From the NCBI RefSeq assembly GCF_002878395.1, contig NW_025856317.1:115753-179752 (forward strand): a DNA stretch of 64,000 bases. Direction: 5' to 3'. Below the pieces are notes generated by a model. That model ran no database searches, was not told the origin of the DNA, and was given only the letters and a program-made list of their open reading frames with translations. This document shows positions 1 through 14,165 of this stretch, piece by piece. Made by a program: the position numbers and the translations under genes. Origin of the DNA: Capsicum annuum. Lineage: Eukaryota > Streptophyta > Magnoliopsida > Solanales > Solanaceae. How positions within the stretch are numbered: position 1 is the stretch's first letter; each line of letters opens with the position of its first letter.

Positions 1-999
1 AATTAATTAGATGTATGCAATTTTTTTATACTTATTTTGATTTTTTTAAAAAATTTTATGAGATACAAATATTGAATGAATTGTCTCAATACACACACAC
101 ATATATATATGTATAAAAATTTTATAAATAATATTTCAAACAAATTATTATTATCATCTGGTTTTGATTGATACATATATAATCCTACTTAGATGTATAG
201 TAGGAAACTACATCAAAAGATATGACTCCCTAAATAAATTGTGTGGAAGATGTAGTAGGAAAAAATTCTATTACAAAATGATGAGGAATGTGAATCCACT
301 ATTTATTTTAATCTTGAGATACGTAATAGGACATTAATTTATTCAAAAAAAAAATTCTTTAGAACATAGAAAATAGAAAACACATTAGTTCCTTTATGAT
401 ATTTATACTATTTCTTAAAATGTATACATTATTACTATACAGATAAACTAACACAAAATAATCACATAATATATATACCAAGATTTTTTTAACATCTACC
501 AAGAATTTTGTGAGACATGAACAAATGCAGCATTTTAGTTAAAATATGTCATATCTTAAGATCTTCAAATTATAATGTATACTAACTAATTTAAAATTAG
601 CTTTAATTGTTTTAATGATTCATTTAAAAGATTCGTTGAGAGACGATTTTTTGATTATTTTATAAAATTAAATAATAAAAAATAATAGTTTTTATGTCTG
701 TTTAAATAAAAATCACATAAATATAAATATTTATTATAAAAGATATAAAACTAATTAAAATAAACATATAAAAAAACTACAAAATTAAATCTTTCAAAAA
801 ATGCAGTCATACATTTGAACATGTAACTTGATGTGTGGAATACATTTTTATATAATCCAACCCACAATACAAATTTAGTAAATATAGATGAATCACATAT
901 TATATTAAGATCTGAAGAAAAATATTCACACATATAGGACAAAATAGAGCCAAGAAGCAGGTTGATGGAATAATCAAACAATAGCTATGATATCCGCAT
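1..999. other. AT-rich non-genic stretch
   Basis: No gene is supported here. The stretch is very AT-rich, with a short CA/TA microsatellite near 92-117. A 76-codon open frame on the minus strand (751-981) has no motif I recognise and is probably chance. Confidence 0.55.
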
Positions 1000-1825
1000 A
1001 TGAGGACTCCGACTTGAATCTATCTAGAAAAGCATAACACTGACTCTTATCATGTCCTGTCGTAATAACTCTCCTACCATCTCCTCGATTGACAGATGAT
1101 GCACCTCTACTTGTCTAAAATCCACCCCCAACCCCTAGCAGGGCAAGCTGCTACTCTTACTTGAGCCTGAGAAGTCTATTGAAGGCTCCTACCTTTAAGT
1201 TAAGGAAAAAAACTCTTAAGATTCTTTAGACTACCACACTTATAACAATACTTGAGAACCACTCTCTATGAGGAAGACCCCATATAATTAGAATGGCCAC
1301 CACTCCCAGAGTACCTTTGGGAAAAATCATTACAAGTCTATTCTAGACTAAAGAAGTCTTATTAAAAACACCTAATCTTGGATACATGGATAGCCCTATG
1401 AACAGGCTATTAGGTTGAGAATGAAAGCTTCCCTTGAAGGAACCTCTACCTCCAGATGAGGTATCACTGAACTGATAAAAGTCTAAGACCTTTTGTTCCT
1501 CAAATCACCAAACTCCTCATGATCGATAAGCTAAAGCTTCTTACCTATATAAACTTCCCTTTGAAAAATAGCTCCAAATTGAGCTGTAGGGAACACGACT
1601 CCTAAATCTGAAAGTCAATCCTCTCACAAATCTCTAAATTCTCTTTGTCTTATCAAATAGAATCTCCATAGTATAATGCATGAAATTAGTTTAGCATGAT
1701 CAGATAGAAGAAAGAGATTTTTCCTAAATTGCTATATCCTTTCGCTAGTAGATAATGTAAGTCTCTAAACTGATCTGTAAGACTCTACTAGACCCAACTA
1801 GTACTTGTTATGGCAATAGATTGTA
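1000..1825 (-). pseudogene. Decayed Ty3/gypsy gag 5' end and leader
   Basis: Read on the minus strand, this stretch resembles the end of gag and the leader of the better-preserved gypsy elements in this window. A broken zinc-knuckle core (Cys-Tyr-Lys-Cys-Gly) lies near 1,225-1,255. Between about 1,690 and 1,825 there is leader-like sequence with the phrase about a 'tctgtaagactctact' block that also appears near 25,376 next to another element's PBS. Frames are broken throughout. It is followed directly by a degenerate primer-binding site and an LTR-like sequence in the order expected for a minus-strand element. It is old and non-functional; the family is not certain. Confidence 0.45.
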
Positions 1826-1838
1826 GGATCTAATACTA
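1826..1838 (-). other. Degenerate tRNA-Met primer-binding site
   Basis: The 13 bases match the reverse complement of the usual plant PBS at 10 of 13 positions. Two of the three differences are C-to-T or G-to-A. The site lies three bases before a TG that starts LTR-like sequence, which is the right spacing. Confidence 0.4.
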
Positions 1839-1841
1839 ACT

Positions 1842-2436
1842 TGTTATAAATCAAATCTCAATCATGATGATACCTACTACACCTTCCGTAATAGGTAAGT
1901 AAACCAGATAATTGATGAAAGAAACAAAATAAATAATGCTAAGTCTCAAAATAAACCTTCTAACAACATATTAATAATGAAATAGAAAATCAATTACCTA
2001 AGGTCTAGTATATGAGCAATACTAATGATAAAAAGAGTCGGTGATGTGGGAGTGAGTAGGATTGAATGGAACGTAATAATGAAGAGTGGAGATTGAATTT
2101 TGTTCAAGCTAAATTAGAGTGACACAGGAAAAACTATAATTCTTTTTCAAAAATAAAGTGAAAGTTGCGCCCATTTATGACTTCTTATTCATTCGCTACT
2201 TGCATGCTTTCTAGTATAACTAGATAAAAATGATTAGAGCATTCAAATTGAATAAATGGTAGTAATTTGTAATGACACTGGGACGTTTTCTTAGTTTTCA
2301 TGCATTATTGTCATTTTGAGTCCTTCCACAATGGCTACAATTTATTTTTGACATTTCAGAATTATCGGTTTGATTATGATATAATTCATTAGGATTTAGG
2401 CTCATTTCCCTTTTTTTGGAGCTAACTATTTAGGAA
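1842..2436 (-). repeat. LTR remnant next to the degenerate PBS
   Basis: It starts TGTTATAAATC and then has blocks resembling the start of the LARD LTR at 17,034 (a '...atcatgatg.cacctac...' stretch). The far end is not identifiable. It is probably the 5' LTR remnant of the minus-strand element whose gag lies at 1,000-1,825. Confidence 0.35.
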
Positions 2437-2689
2437 TTGGTATCAGATCAAAACTCATAGTAAAAGACCTCAGTTGAGAATTTTGATAGTGCTATCAGTC
2501 TCGAAACAATGATTTTAGGATAGGGAACCCCTGGTTTAGGCCCCAAGACTTCAAGACTCATTTTGGGTTATTAGGCGGATTCTATAAAAAATTAAACTAT
2601 AGATATGGACCCTATATTTAGTCAAAACAATCTTAGATGAAAGATTTGATAATTCTATTAATTTTGAAATATTAAATTAGGTATGATAG
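2437..2689. other. Unassigned intergenic DNA
   Basis: About 250 bases without a recognisable gene. A 12-base match to a tRNA-Met PBS (11 of 12) occurs at 2,438-2,449 on the plus strand, without supporting LTR or gag sequence. Confidence 0.4.
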
Positions 2690-5061
2690 TGTAACGCCCT
2701 GAAATCGGGTCCCGAAATGTCACACGATGCTTAGGATCACAAGTAACCCCAAGCTAACTCTTCTACTGGCATAACTTATAAGAAACAGAATAAAAAGTAT
2801 AAATCTATACAAATAATAACTCTTTTCTAAATTTGATCAATACAAAACTGAATTTACAAGATTACAACTCTGCTTTTACAACCAAAACTGAAACTGAATA
2901 CATCAACTTCTACTGACTGTCTATGAAGCCTCTACTAGTACTTACTATAGGTAGCCGGGTCATGACTCCCGACTATCCCAGCTCAATACGGTTGAATAAA
3001 AAAAATACAACACTTCTCGAACTGTATAACTAAATTAAGCCCTTAAATCAAAAGGACTCATTACCTGCTGACTGGATGTTGTGAACTGACTGGATCTGAA
3101 GATGTACATTATACCTTTTACCTACATTCCAATAAAATATAGTCCACATACGAATATATAGGTCAGTACCATGGAAACATACCGAGCATATGGGGGTGCA
3201 ATGCATATATAAAATAATATCTTAATATCATCACAGTTTATAAAATTATGCATGCTGATATAAATGACTCACTTAGCTCGAATTAAATCATTGAAATTAT
3301 GGATGAATAATGCATGTAAAATAAAACAAGTGAGTCATTACAATAAGTTCTCAATTCACTCTCATCTCGTTTTCAAATCATCAAAGCAATCAAATCTCAT
3401 AACAATTCTCTTTTGAATATATCCTTTCAATCTTTCGAAAAAAATAACTTTCTCAAGCTCAGTCTTTCAAGCGAATATATTTTCATCTTAGATAGAAGAG
3501 TACACACACACACACATTGGGAGTCTCTCATAACCGACATAAACCATGTGAGCTACATGGAGTCAAACATTCTACCCACGTTGGGGAGAGTCGTCCTATT
3601 CCTTGCCATTGGAGTCGGACCTTAAATTATCAATCCAAACACTAGTGATCACTATATAAATCAGCCTCAGGCTCACATCCTACGAGGGCACGTAGTTTTA
3701 GGGAAGTACCAAAACAGCTATACCTCCCGTTCGGTGCTAAAGACTACTCCCGGACTTAGCTCATATCTTTTCAAAAGAAAATCCATTAATAAATAGTTCA
3801 ACATTTCACAACGGGAGCCATCTTGCTACCCTTTTTATAATAATCAATAAAAGTGGATTTTTTTTCTCATCTCGGGTTCTAAAACACCTTTTTTTATGAT
3901 CGAAAGGTCAAAGCTTCTTCATCATCTCAAATCATTCAAACTCAAGGTGTTTACAATACATGCTTTCTCAAAAACAACAATCTCAAATAGAGTTCAAAAC
4001 TCATGTCTCAATATCATATTAAGACTTATCAAGATTCAAGCTTTACATCATAAACATATATAAATCCCTTCAAAATCAAGAAAATTCAGTTATAAGGCAC
4101 AAAATATCATCATTCTCATATAATTCAGCTTCTAAAATATCAAAAATATCATAATCTTGTGATAATCAATATAGGATATAAGTTCATGCTTCAAAATCAT
4201 AGTAAAACATATGAAATCCCTAACTTCGTAAAAGAAATTATTTTTAGGCACAAGAACGAAAGAGTTTTTTTGTTGAAAAACCCTACATACCTCAAACTTG
4301 AAGCTTTGAATGACTTTCCGAATGACGTAATGCCATTCACAAACTTTTTGGTGACCCTCATAGCCTTTGTAACGGGGATTCTGAATATGTAAAAATTATA
4401 GAATTCCTATGGTTGAATCTCTAGCTATTGGGGTTTTTATGTTGAAACCCTAAAGGTTGTTCTTGGTGATTTTGAGAGAAATTAAACTTATTTTGATGTT
4501 GTGGGAGTTAAATCCCTTGTTATAGACATATATAGGGGTGGTTTTGGCACTTGGAAGTGAGGTATGCGGCATACAACCCATGACAGACCTTAAGGTGTGT
4601 GTCGCACACCTTATGGCAAACATTTAAGTGTTCCTCTCACTCCCAATCACACACATTTGATTGGGCGGCGCATTGCCCATCGCATACCCTTACTACCTCT
4701 CACAAAAATAGGTATAACTCTTCGCTAGGGTATCAGATTTTTGCGAAATTGGTATTGTTGGAAAACTAATTCAATTATCTACAATTTGATAGGTCTTGGG
4801 ATGAACAATTCCATGTATATTAATAGATATTCAGTTTGAAGTTGACCCTTGTAGAATCAAATGTCAAACGTTGGATGAATCAATTGGTCTTAGCTCAACC
4901 TTGTTCTAGGTCTTTGCTATGAATATTTTCCACCTCTAAACTACTCCATAGACTAGGATAATGATCATGCAACTTGTATTCACGTGAGAATCACTTGGAT
5001 TAGAGCTTAGACGTGCAGGAACGACGGTTAGAATTCTAGCACAACAATATGGGGTATTGCA
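2690..5061 (-). repeat. 3' LTR of the non-autonomous element
   Basis: It runs from TGTAACGCCC to ...GGGTATTGCA. Against its partner at 9,051, my hand alignment of the first 99 bases shows 10 differences, nine of them transitions, as expected for old methylated DNA. It contains a (CA)n run near 3,503-3,517, a palindromic word around 4,595 (GTGTGTGTCGCACAC type) and the block 'ggtattgttggaaaactaat' shared by other LTRs in the window. Short open frames here (3,413-3,625; 4,159-4,392; 4,936-5,223) recur only partly in the partner LTR and are not genes. Confidence 0.75.
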
Positions 5062-8000
5062 TAATCTCCCCCTTGGGAACATTCGTCCTCGAATGTGGAT
5101 AATTAACCTGAAACACAAAGGAATATTAGTCTTCAAGCTATCATGTGTAACTGATAGAACTGAATCACAGGATCTCAAGAATAATGAGCTACTGAACTGG
5201 TCTGCAAGTGCATGAGTCCTCATGAAAAATAACTATATGGCTATGATAGAAAAGAGAGTGTCAACTTATGAGTAACCATTACTTTGCACTGGATCTTATC
5301 TCATGAGAAAGGATGAGAGGTTTATGGCATGAAAACTTGGGGTATTAGAACATCCCCCTCTTGGGATCGGTCATTCCCGAATGATAATAATTTGATGAAA
5401 ATACTAGGAAGAGACTGTGATACTACACAGATACTTACGAACTGAATCATGACTTAATATCTGAAAGTGAAACTGATGCCCTAACTGAGCTGAATTCATA
5501 CTTTTAATTGGACACAAACACATTGCCTCTTGGAATGTACATACGTATAAGACTGTGGATAGTAAGACTAGCTGGAAAATTAAGAATCTATAGGAGCTTA
5601 TCTCCTTGCTTGCTAAACTAGATTACAGGCTATATGGACTGGATCATACTGACTACCCATACTCAAATGGAGTATTTCTTCAGCACTTTTCTGCAAAATT
5701 CTATTGACATTAGGGAGCAAAGAATTTTGGGCATGCTCTGAACAAGACATTTGACTAAGGAATTACAACATTGATATAACTCTATAGCATGGAATATAAT
5801 TATATAACTCATAAACTAGGATAGGATTTCTACGCCGTAGGAAACGCAACTTCTTATATTCAAGCGTAGCATCACTTCTCAAATTCTCTCTCAACTATAC
5901 TATTCCCCTTAAATACTATACTCATTTGATTCAACTTATAATTCTCATATTGGCACTGCAAAATATTTCTACTAAGCTCTAAACTAAACTAAGTTCTTCA
6001 CCATGATCAAGCCTAACACAAAATCACAAAATACAACATGCCAAACCATAATACTAGTCTAAACCACAAGGTTCAATATTCTATATATTTTTAGAGCTCA
6101 CACCCTAAGCATAACATCCCTTACCACTTCAATGACTAATTTAAAACTCTTGATATGGATTCATTAGTGCATATTGCATTTATCATCTTACACCCAACAT
6201 GACATGCAAGCCTATCATTAAAAATCACATATAAATTTAAGGCAAATACCCCTAAAGGCATACTTCGCATATTTTCTAAACCTTTGTCAACGATAATTTT
6301 CTTGCACTATTCTTAAAAACATACACAATTTCTAACTAACCATGACATGTATCAAAGACTTGGCCTCAATCTTACTTTACACCTTAGCATTAGATAGAAA
6401 AGTATAAATAATCTTTCTTAATGAGGGTCATCAACTCTCACACATCTAAACTATTGCTTATCCACAATCATCACCACTATCTTAAAATAGGAAGAGGTCA
6501 CCAAAGGGCTAACACATAAGAACCTAAAGCACGAAAACTACAATACATAACATTAACACTTATCTTAGGCCTAAGGAATAAAATATCAAAGGCATGGATT
6601 CATTAAAGAAATCTAAGCTGAGGACATGCATGATATAACGCGAACTTCACTAGTATCATGAGTTTAAAAATTGGTCATACTCTGAAACATGAGTTTATAC
6701 TTATCATGAGCTATTCAACATAAGAATGAAGTTCATAGATTCATAAGAGATACCTCAAATCACAGAGTGAAGCTGTTACATGCTTGCTAGAAGCTGAGAA
6801 TGGGCTTGAGCACACATGATAGGTAGAAGCATAGGCCTGTGGCATGGATTTATCAAGCAAGTGATGGATTTGGTATTGTAATGACTGAAATCCAAGGAAT
6901 ACTCTAGAGTAAGAAGGGATCACTATCTCATCATAACTCATTATTGACATGTATCACAATTTAATTCTAAAAACTTGGTTTGGTTCTTCACTAACCATCT
7001 CCCCCTTAGGTCAAAGCTAGTATTCTTATCATGATGGTCTACTCCATATCCTCGAGATTAAGCCATAATTTCATAATTCTAATATTTATACATAAATGCT
7101 AAACTCACTAGAATAAGCTAATTTTGAACTTACCGACTTCATTCTTGAACAACCCATCCATATGCCATCCTTAACTTTCTAGCTTCAAAAATCATCATCA
7201 AAGACTTATACTCTCATTTGCAACCATACCTACATCTCTAATAACATAATCATAGCCTACCAAGATCACACTTTTATACTTATATTTTTCCCAAACCATG
7301 AGAATAATAATTATACTTAAAAGGCTCAACATCATCAATCATAACTCCTTAACTTAGCTTTCAAGAACATCATAAATTATCTAACTATCCTTTCTCCACC
7401 TAGCAACTCAACGTTACTACTAACCACATCATATGCAATAATCTTTGAAATATAATACAGCCCCATAGCAGTACATCATACTTAATTACGAACACATGAT
7501 CTTACACTCTTGCATACACTGTTCAGGCCTACTAGATCACCTCCATATCACTAGCATCAACAACCGAACCATCAACCATTCAAACTTAATATCTAGAGCT
7601 AAACGTGATTTACAACCCAAGCTTACACACAATTTTCACTTCAAAACGATAGAACATAGCATTAAGAAAAACTAGTACACAATAACAATCGAGCATAATC
7701 ATATGGCCTGTCTTATTCATAATCTGTTAACACATCCTCCTTCTTCACATCATTACTATTTATCCATCTTCACACCTAAATTACTTTCATAGCTCTATAA
7801 ATTTTAACTAAACTTTCTCTTGCAATCTCAAGAAAGCCTAAATTAATAATACTCAACCACCAAGCACTTCTATCAAAACCTATACTTTCCTAGCACAACA
7901 AATACCATCAATAACTCTTTTTATACTTCAAGCAAACAACAATCCACCTTAACTAATAATCTCCTTCTCTAACTTCACTAAACTAACAAACAAGGGTATA

Positions 8001-9033
8001 TCACTTAATTACTAATTCAATCATAAGCAAAAATTCAGCTATACATATTCAATAAATTGTCCTTACCACTATTCTTGCCACTACACTTCTAAACCCACAA
8101 GTTCAAATAACACAAGACTTTCAACTAAACGTTACTACTTCTGTCACTACACAGAAACTCACACTTTCAACTAACACTAGAACAACAAGATAAATAACAA
8201 GTTGCTAGTGAATCGAAATAGGCCTCACATGGCTTCACTAGACTTTGGTTTTATGTTTTGAACAAGAAAATTAGATGAATAACAAAGGAACTATGCTAGT
8301 GACTCGAAATAGGCCCCACACGGCTTCATTAGACTTTGCTTTTTTACAAACACAATGATAACAAAATTATGTAATACTAGAGATAGAAACTTGACACACA
8401 ACATTCAATGATCTAAGAATACACCTTACTCTATTTTAATTGAATAACTCATAAGAACGAGGGCATAACTTAAATTTGAAGGACTTATAACAAACTATAA
8501 GGCTCCTCTCAAGCCACTTTATGAAACTTCTGAAACTTCTGCCAGTAAATATAAGAGCCATTATCTGGGGAAGAAATTGGAACTTGCTGAACATGTTACC
8601 TCAAGAACAGTACATAGATAGAGAAGTATTGATTATCATTATGGATTCTGAGGAGAAATTTGAAAGCATATCTGACTTGGGCTTAGTGCAAGATTCCTAC
8701 AGGCCTGATAAAGTACTTAAGTTTTTGGAACTCAAAAGTACTAATAGGATACTTTTGTAGCTCTCTTACAATTCCATAACTATCTATGGAGAATTAAGCT
8801 CAACTGTTTCTGATACCTAGGAAATAAGGCAGAGATGGCCTGACTAGAGTAAGATGAGAATTTGTATAAGTTTCTTACAGAACATTTCTATAGCACGATT
8901 TAAGACTTGAAAAAATAGAGACATTTCCTAAATTCTCTATAGCCTCTTGACGAAAAGTATAAACACCTCCGTACCATTTTGGAAGACTCTACTAAACACG
9001 GCTTCATAGACACCCTAGGACACTTGAACTCTA
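5062..9033 (-). other. Non-coding interior of the non-autonomous element
   Basis: About 4 kb of AT-rich sequence between the LTRs. It begins, on the plus strand, with a polypurine-tract complement and a second similar C-rich tract at about 5,352. No pol or gag motif is visible in six frames. The longest open frames (6,741-6,950 minus; 8,521-8,760 plus) have no recognisable domain. Confidence 0.55.
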
Positions 9034-9046
9034 TGCTCTGATACCA
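9034..9046 (-). other. Primer-binding site (tRNA-Met)
   Basis: The complement reads TGGTATCAGAGC plus one mismatch, 12 of 13 against the plant tRNA-iMet PBS. It is four bases from the LTR start at 9,051. Confidence 0.75.
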
Positions 9047-9050
9047 AGTT

Positions 9051-11342
9051 TGTAATACCCTGGAATTGGGTCCCGAGATGTCACACGGTGCTTAGGGTCA
9101 CAAGTGACCCCAAGCTAACCCTTCTACTGGCATAACTTATAAGCAACAGAATAAAAAGTATAAATCTATATAAATATGCAAAAAATAACTCTTTTCTGAA
9201 TTTGATCAATACAAAACTGAATTTATAAGATTACAACTCTACCTTTACAACCAAAACTGAAACTGAATACATCAACCTCTACTGACTGTCTATGAAGCCT
9301 CTACTAGTACTGACTATAGGTAACCGGGTCATGTCTCCCGATTATCCCAGATCAATACGGTTGAATAAAAAATACAACACTTCTCGAACTGTATAACTAA
9401 ATTAAGCCCTTAAATCAAAAGGACTCATTACTTGCTGACTGGATGCTGTGAACTAACTGGATCTGAAGATGTACATATACCTTGTACCTACATTCCGAGA
9501 AAATATAGTCCACATACGAATATGTGGGTCAGTACCATGAAAACGTACCAAGCATATAGGGGTGCAATGCATATATAAAATAATATCTTAAATCATCACA
9601 GTTTATAAAATTATGCATGCTAATACAAATGACTCACTTAGCTTGAATTAAATCATTCAAATCATGGATGAATAATGCATGTAAAATAAAACAGGTGAGT
9701 CATTACAATAAGTTCTCAATTCACTCTCATCTCATTTTGAAATCATCAAAGCAATCAAATCTCATAACAATTCTCTTTAGAAAATATCCTTTCAATCTTT
9801 CAAAAATAATAACTTTCTTAAGCTCAGTCTTTTAAGAGAATATATTTTCATCTTAGATAGAAGAGTACACACACACACACATTGTGAGTCTCACATAACC
9901 GACATAAACTATGTGAGCTACATGGAGTCCAACATTCTACCCACGTTGGGGAGAGTCGCCCGATTCCTTGCCGTCGGAGTAGGACCTTAAATTATCTATC
10001 CAAACAATAGTGATCACTATATAAATCAGCCTCAGGATCACATCCTATGGGGGCACGTAGTTCTAGGGAAGTACTAAAACAGTTATACCTCCCGCTTGGT
10101 GCTGAAGACTACTCCCGAACTTAGCTCAGATCTTTTCAAAGAAAATTCACTAATAAATAGTTCAATAATTCACAACGGGAGCCATCTTGCTACCCTTTTT
10201 ATAATAATCAATAAAAGTGGATTTCTTTTCTCATCTTGAGTTCAAAAACACCCTTTTTAAGATCGAAAGGTCAAAGCTTCTTCAGCATCTCAAATCATTC
10301 AAACTCAAGGTATTTATAATATATGATTTCTCAAAAACAACAATCTTAAATAGAGTTCAAAACTCATGTCTCAATATCACATTAAAACTTATCAAGATTC
10401 AAGCTTTACATCATAAACATATATAAATCCCTTCAAAATCAGGAAATTCAATTATTGGGCACAAAATATCATCATTCTCATATAATTCAGCTTCTAAAGT
10501 ATCAAAAATATCATAATCTCATGATAATTAATATAGGATATAAGTTCATGCTTCAAAATCATAGTAAAACATATGAAATCCCTAACTTCGTAAAAGCAAG
10601 TATTTTTGGGCACAAGAACAAAATAGTGTTCTTGTTGAAAAAACCCCACATACCTCAAACTTAAAGCTTTGAATGACTTTTCAAACGGGGATTCCGAATA
10701 TGTAAAAATTATAGAATTTCCACGTTTGAATCTCTTGCTATTGGGTTTCTTATGTTGAAACCCTAAAGGTTGTTCTTGGTGATTTTGTTAGAAAGAAAAC
10801 TTATGTTGATGTTGTCGGAGTTAAATCCCGTGTTATAGACATATATAGGAGTGTTTTTGGCACTTCGAAGTGAGGTATGCGGCGCACAACCCATGGTAGA
10901 CCTTAAGGTGTGTGTCGCACAACTTATGGAAGATATTTAAGTATGCCTCATACTCCCAATCAGACACATTTGATTGGGCGGCTCATTGCCTATCGCACAC
11001 CCTTGCTGCCTCTCACAAAAATAGGCATAACTCTTCGCTCGGGTATTGGATTTTTGTGAAACTAGTATCGTTGGAAAGATAATTCAATTATCTACAATTT
11101 GATAGGTTTTGGGATAGTAAATTACATGTATATTAATAGATATTCACGTTTGAAGTTGATCCTTGTAGAATCAAATTCAAACTTTGGATGAATCAATTGG
11201 TCTTAGCTCAACCTTGTTCTAGGTCATTGATATAAACATTTTCCACCTATAAACTACTCCATATACTAGGATAATGATCATTCAACTTGTATTCATGTGA
11301 GAATCACTTGGATTAGATCTTAGATGCGCAGGAATGACGGTT
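9051..11342 (-). repeat. 5' LTR of the non-autonomous element, truncated
   Basis: It starts TGTAATACCC and follows the partner LTR at 2,690 nearly to the end. It then stops at 'gacggtt', about 40 bases short, where unrelated plus-strand LTR sequence begins. The CA microsatellite (9,868-9,882) and the palindromic word (~10,905) are conserved between the two LTRs. Confidence 0.72.
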
Positions 11343-13689
11343 TTATATAGCATAGTTTGTTTTCATATATGGGGTTCCAAACTAATCTAAAGCACCCAAT
11401 CGGAGACCATTTGGACTTAGAAATATCTAATGCCTCAAGTTGTTGGTGCAACCGCTTATGCACCTAAATGACCAATTAAATTATAATTTCTTCAGCAAAA
11501 TTGAGTTGCTTTAGCGGCCTTGGCTGTCCGGATGAGAGCCGCTTAAGCATCCCTTGTTCACTTTACCAATTAGGGTGCCTCTTTAGCGATCACTATTTTC
11601 CTTGCCCACCCTCTTAAGCTAACATGTGTTTCTTAATTGGTAGTTTCTTGAGCGACCAAGCAATCTCATTAGCGTCACATGAGGTGTTAAATCCCCCCCA
11701 CCCTTATTCACCAATTTTCCCATTTATTTCTCAAACATTTCCCTCTATTTTTGAGAAGTTGGAGTGTGAAAAGTGTGGGCATCCATTGAAACTGAGTTAA
11801 GTTAGCCCAACACTCTTTTGTCATTAGCCATTTTATTTTCTGTCAAATTCCATCCTTTTTCATTATAAATTATTAGAAATTAGCTCTTAAAAACCGTAGG
11901 CTTTAAGGGATGATTAGGCTCTAATTTTTGCTTATTTTATTCTTAACTTTGAGCACACATTCCTCGTTCTTTGATGGACCGTGTGCTAAATTTAGTTTTA
12001 GGCTTCATTTAGGAACCCATGGGCCCATGCTTGACTCAAATTCTGACACGATCATTTACTATTTATATTGAAATATGATTTCCGTTTTACTCCTATTGAT
12101 GTGTATATTATAATTTTCATAATGTGGTGGTATTTTGATAACATAGAGCAAAGTCGGGTGGTTTAAAGATGATTGAAGATTGTGTTTTGGCATCGAGATA
12201 GACTTTAGTCTTTTTTTCCTTATGAGATGGTGTATAGTATAGATTTTATTCAAGGTAAGGACAATAGGTCATGTTTATGACTAGTATTTATTAGCTTAGC
12301 CTATTTACGGTATTCAGGGTATAAATCTAACCCAACCCTTAAGATAAACTACTTATTAGGGCGATATAATCCTATCACCGAGATTATAAGCATGTTAACC
12401 ATACCTTAAAATTGAGGAACCTTTTTTTGAAGGTTTATTATTTGACTTAGTGAACTGGATCATAGTTTCCTGAATTATAGTATTTCTATTATGCCAATTA
12501 TATATTGTTGGTCCCGAGGCCACGATTTAGATACTAATTAGACTCTAGGTGAGTATTCTATCATTATAATGAATGTGGCTTTAATCTATAGATGCTTAGA
12601 CACCTATAGTTCTATTGATTCGATACTGGTTTTGGTGTGCATAGTATTAAATGCATTCATGCTTACTTAGTTGTATGATTTCATCCAAAACTATGATTTT
12701 AATAATTTTATAACAAGGTATTTATTCCCACTTTTCACTTTTAAAATGGATTCTTTTATAATGGGAATTGTATTAATGATTTACGAGAATTTGGAATTAA
12801 AGATGATGTTTTGGAAATTATATCGAGATAGATTTCATCCATGGTTTATCCAATCTTTTACCACTACTATGTACTTTAGTCAGGAGAGATTTTGACCCTT
12901 CATATTCTATTATGCTAATTTAGATCCAAATTTGATCTCAGGTAATTGATTTATAGACTTACACATTTTTAGCACAATTTGAGTCTAGCACTTAGTATAA
13001 ATAAATCTCTCTAGTACTAGTTAAAGTATATTGATGATGATGATGATTAAAAGTCCTGGACTGGGACAAGGCAGCGTATACGAATATTCTCAAATCCCCT
13101 AGGTTCCCCTTCATCTATGATCCATAAATGAATATTGCTAAATCCCTAGGGGCCCCTTCATCTATAAGCCATAGTGCTAGAGAAGAGAGGTCTTCATAGG
13201 TCCTGTCTTTGTGATATGTTTAGTTAGAGTAAGTGTATACACTTGGTATATTATGGCACTCAACTCAGATAAGGTACAATGGATTTACTTTGCATTAATT
13301 CATTCATATGCATTGCTTATCACCAGTATAACGTTTACTACTTATATCTATCCGCCTTATCATGGGTTATATAAGTATAGTCTATGATTGCTTTTTTTGA
13401 TTATTTGATTGAATCTTTTGGGCTTATGAGGTCTCGATTAGGTATTGGTTATTTAAACTTTCCCATTACTTTATTATTGTATTAGGTTTAGTTCATGGTA
13501 GGTAGGTTATGAAATAGAACCCAAGGTTGTTACAAAGATTCTGATCCTTTTCCTTTTTATGGTAAATTACATTATTGAAAGTTATCTCATGGTTGGAGGT
13601 TATGATTAGGGACCCTCTTAGCTTACTTCTCAGGCTATATCCTCAAGATGTTAGGATGGATCACTCAGGTTACTACCTTTAGTTAGCCC

Positions 13690-13732
13690 TATATATATGT
13701 ATATATATAAATATATGTGTATATATATGTAT
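13690..13732. repeat. TA/TG-rich microsatellite
   Basis: An irregular (TATATG)n-type run inside the LTR. Confidence 0.8.
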
Positions 13733-14075
13733 GGTATTATTGTATATCCCACTCTTCCTTGTATATTCATGTTGTATTTGTGTTCTTAGACTTGCATATT
13801 AGTACATATTCCTCCACACTAGTATAGGATAAGTTTATCCTTATTGACCCTCTAACTTTATTATGTTTAGCTTCCTGGATAGTTGCCTATAGTTTATATT
13901 CCTGCTTTATATGTTATTTATCCTTGCATTATCTTTGGATGCTTACTTAGTACCACATGTTTGTTACTTATACTGCACTTCTGTAGCCTACAAATCATAC
14001 TATGAGATCTCACTGTTAATATATGCATTATGCAAAGCAGCTATGGATTATAGATTTGGGGTGAGCTCATGATGT

Positions 14076-14165
14076 TTGGATTATTCCTTTCCTTCCTTCT
14101 ACATAGTAAACTTATCTCAATTGGATTATTTCTTTCCTTCCTTTTACATAGTAAACTTATCTTAA
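14076..14165. repeat. 45-bp direct tandem duplication
   Basis: Two adjacent copies of a 45-base unit (14,076-14,120 and 14,121-14,165) starting 'ttggattatt', with only a few differences. It lies within the LTR. Confidence 0.8.

Larger units (their letters stand above)
2690..11342 (-). mobile_element. Non-autonomous Ty3/gypsy-like LTR element (minus strand)
   Basis: Two related LTRs (2,690-5,061 and 9,051-11,342) flank an interior of about 4 kb. The order on the minus strand is LTR, PBS, interior, polypurine tract, LTR. The PBS is complementary to tRNA-Met, and the polypurine tract reads in plus as 'atctcccccttggga' just after 5,061. I find no RT, RNase H, integrase or gag motif inside, although neighbouring gypsy copies of the same age still show them. 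So it looks like a non-autonomous derivative. Its LTR ends and the wording around the PBS resemble the gag-pol chromovirus at 27,403-36,279, a possible helper family (inference). The right LTR has lost its last ~40 bases where a new element begins, so the target duplication cannot be checked. Confidence 0.75.

Noticed and set aside
2438..2449. Plus-strand PBS-like word TGGTATCAGATC
   Set aside because: No LTR end before it and no gag after it; likely chance or a remnant too decayed to call.
3413..3625. Short open frames in the LTRs at 2,690 and 9,051 (for example 4,159-4,392 and 10,455-10,664, which share MIINIGYKFMLQNHSKTYEI)
   Set aside because: Shared only because the LTRs are copies; no start context or domain, and the downstream ends differ by indels, so coding selection is not supported.
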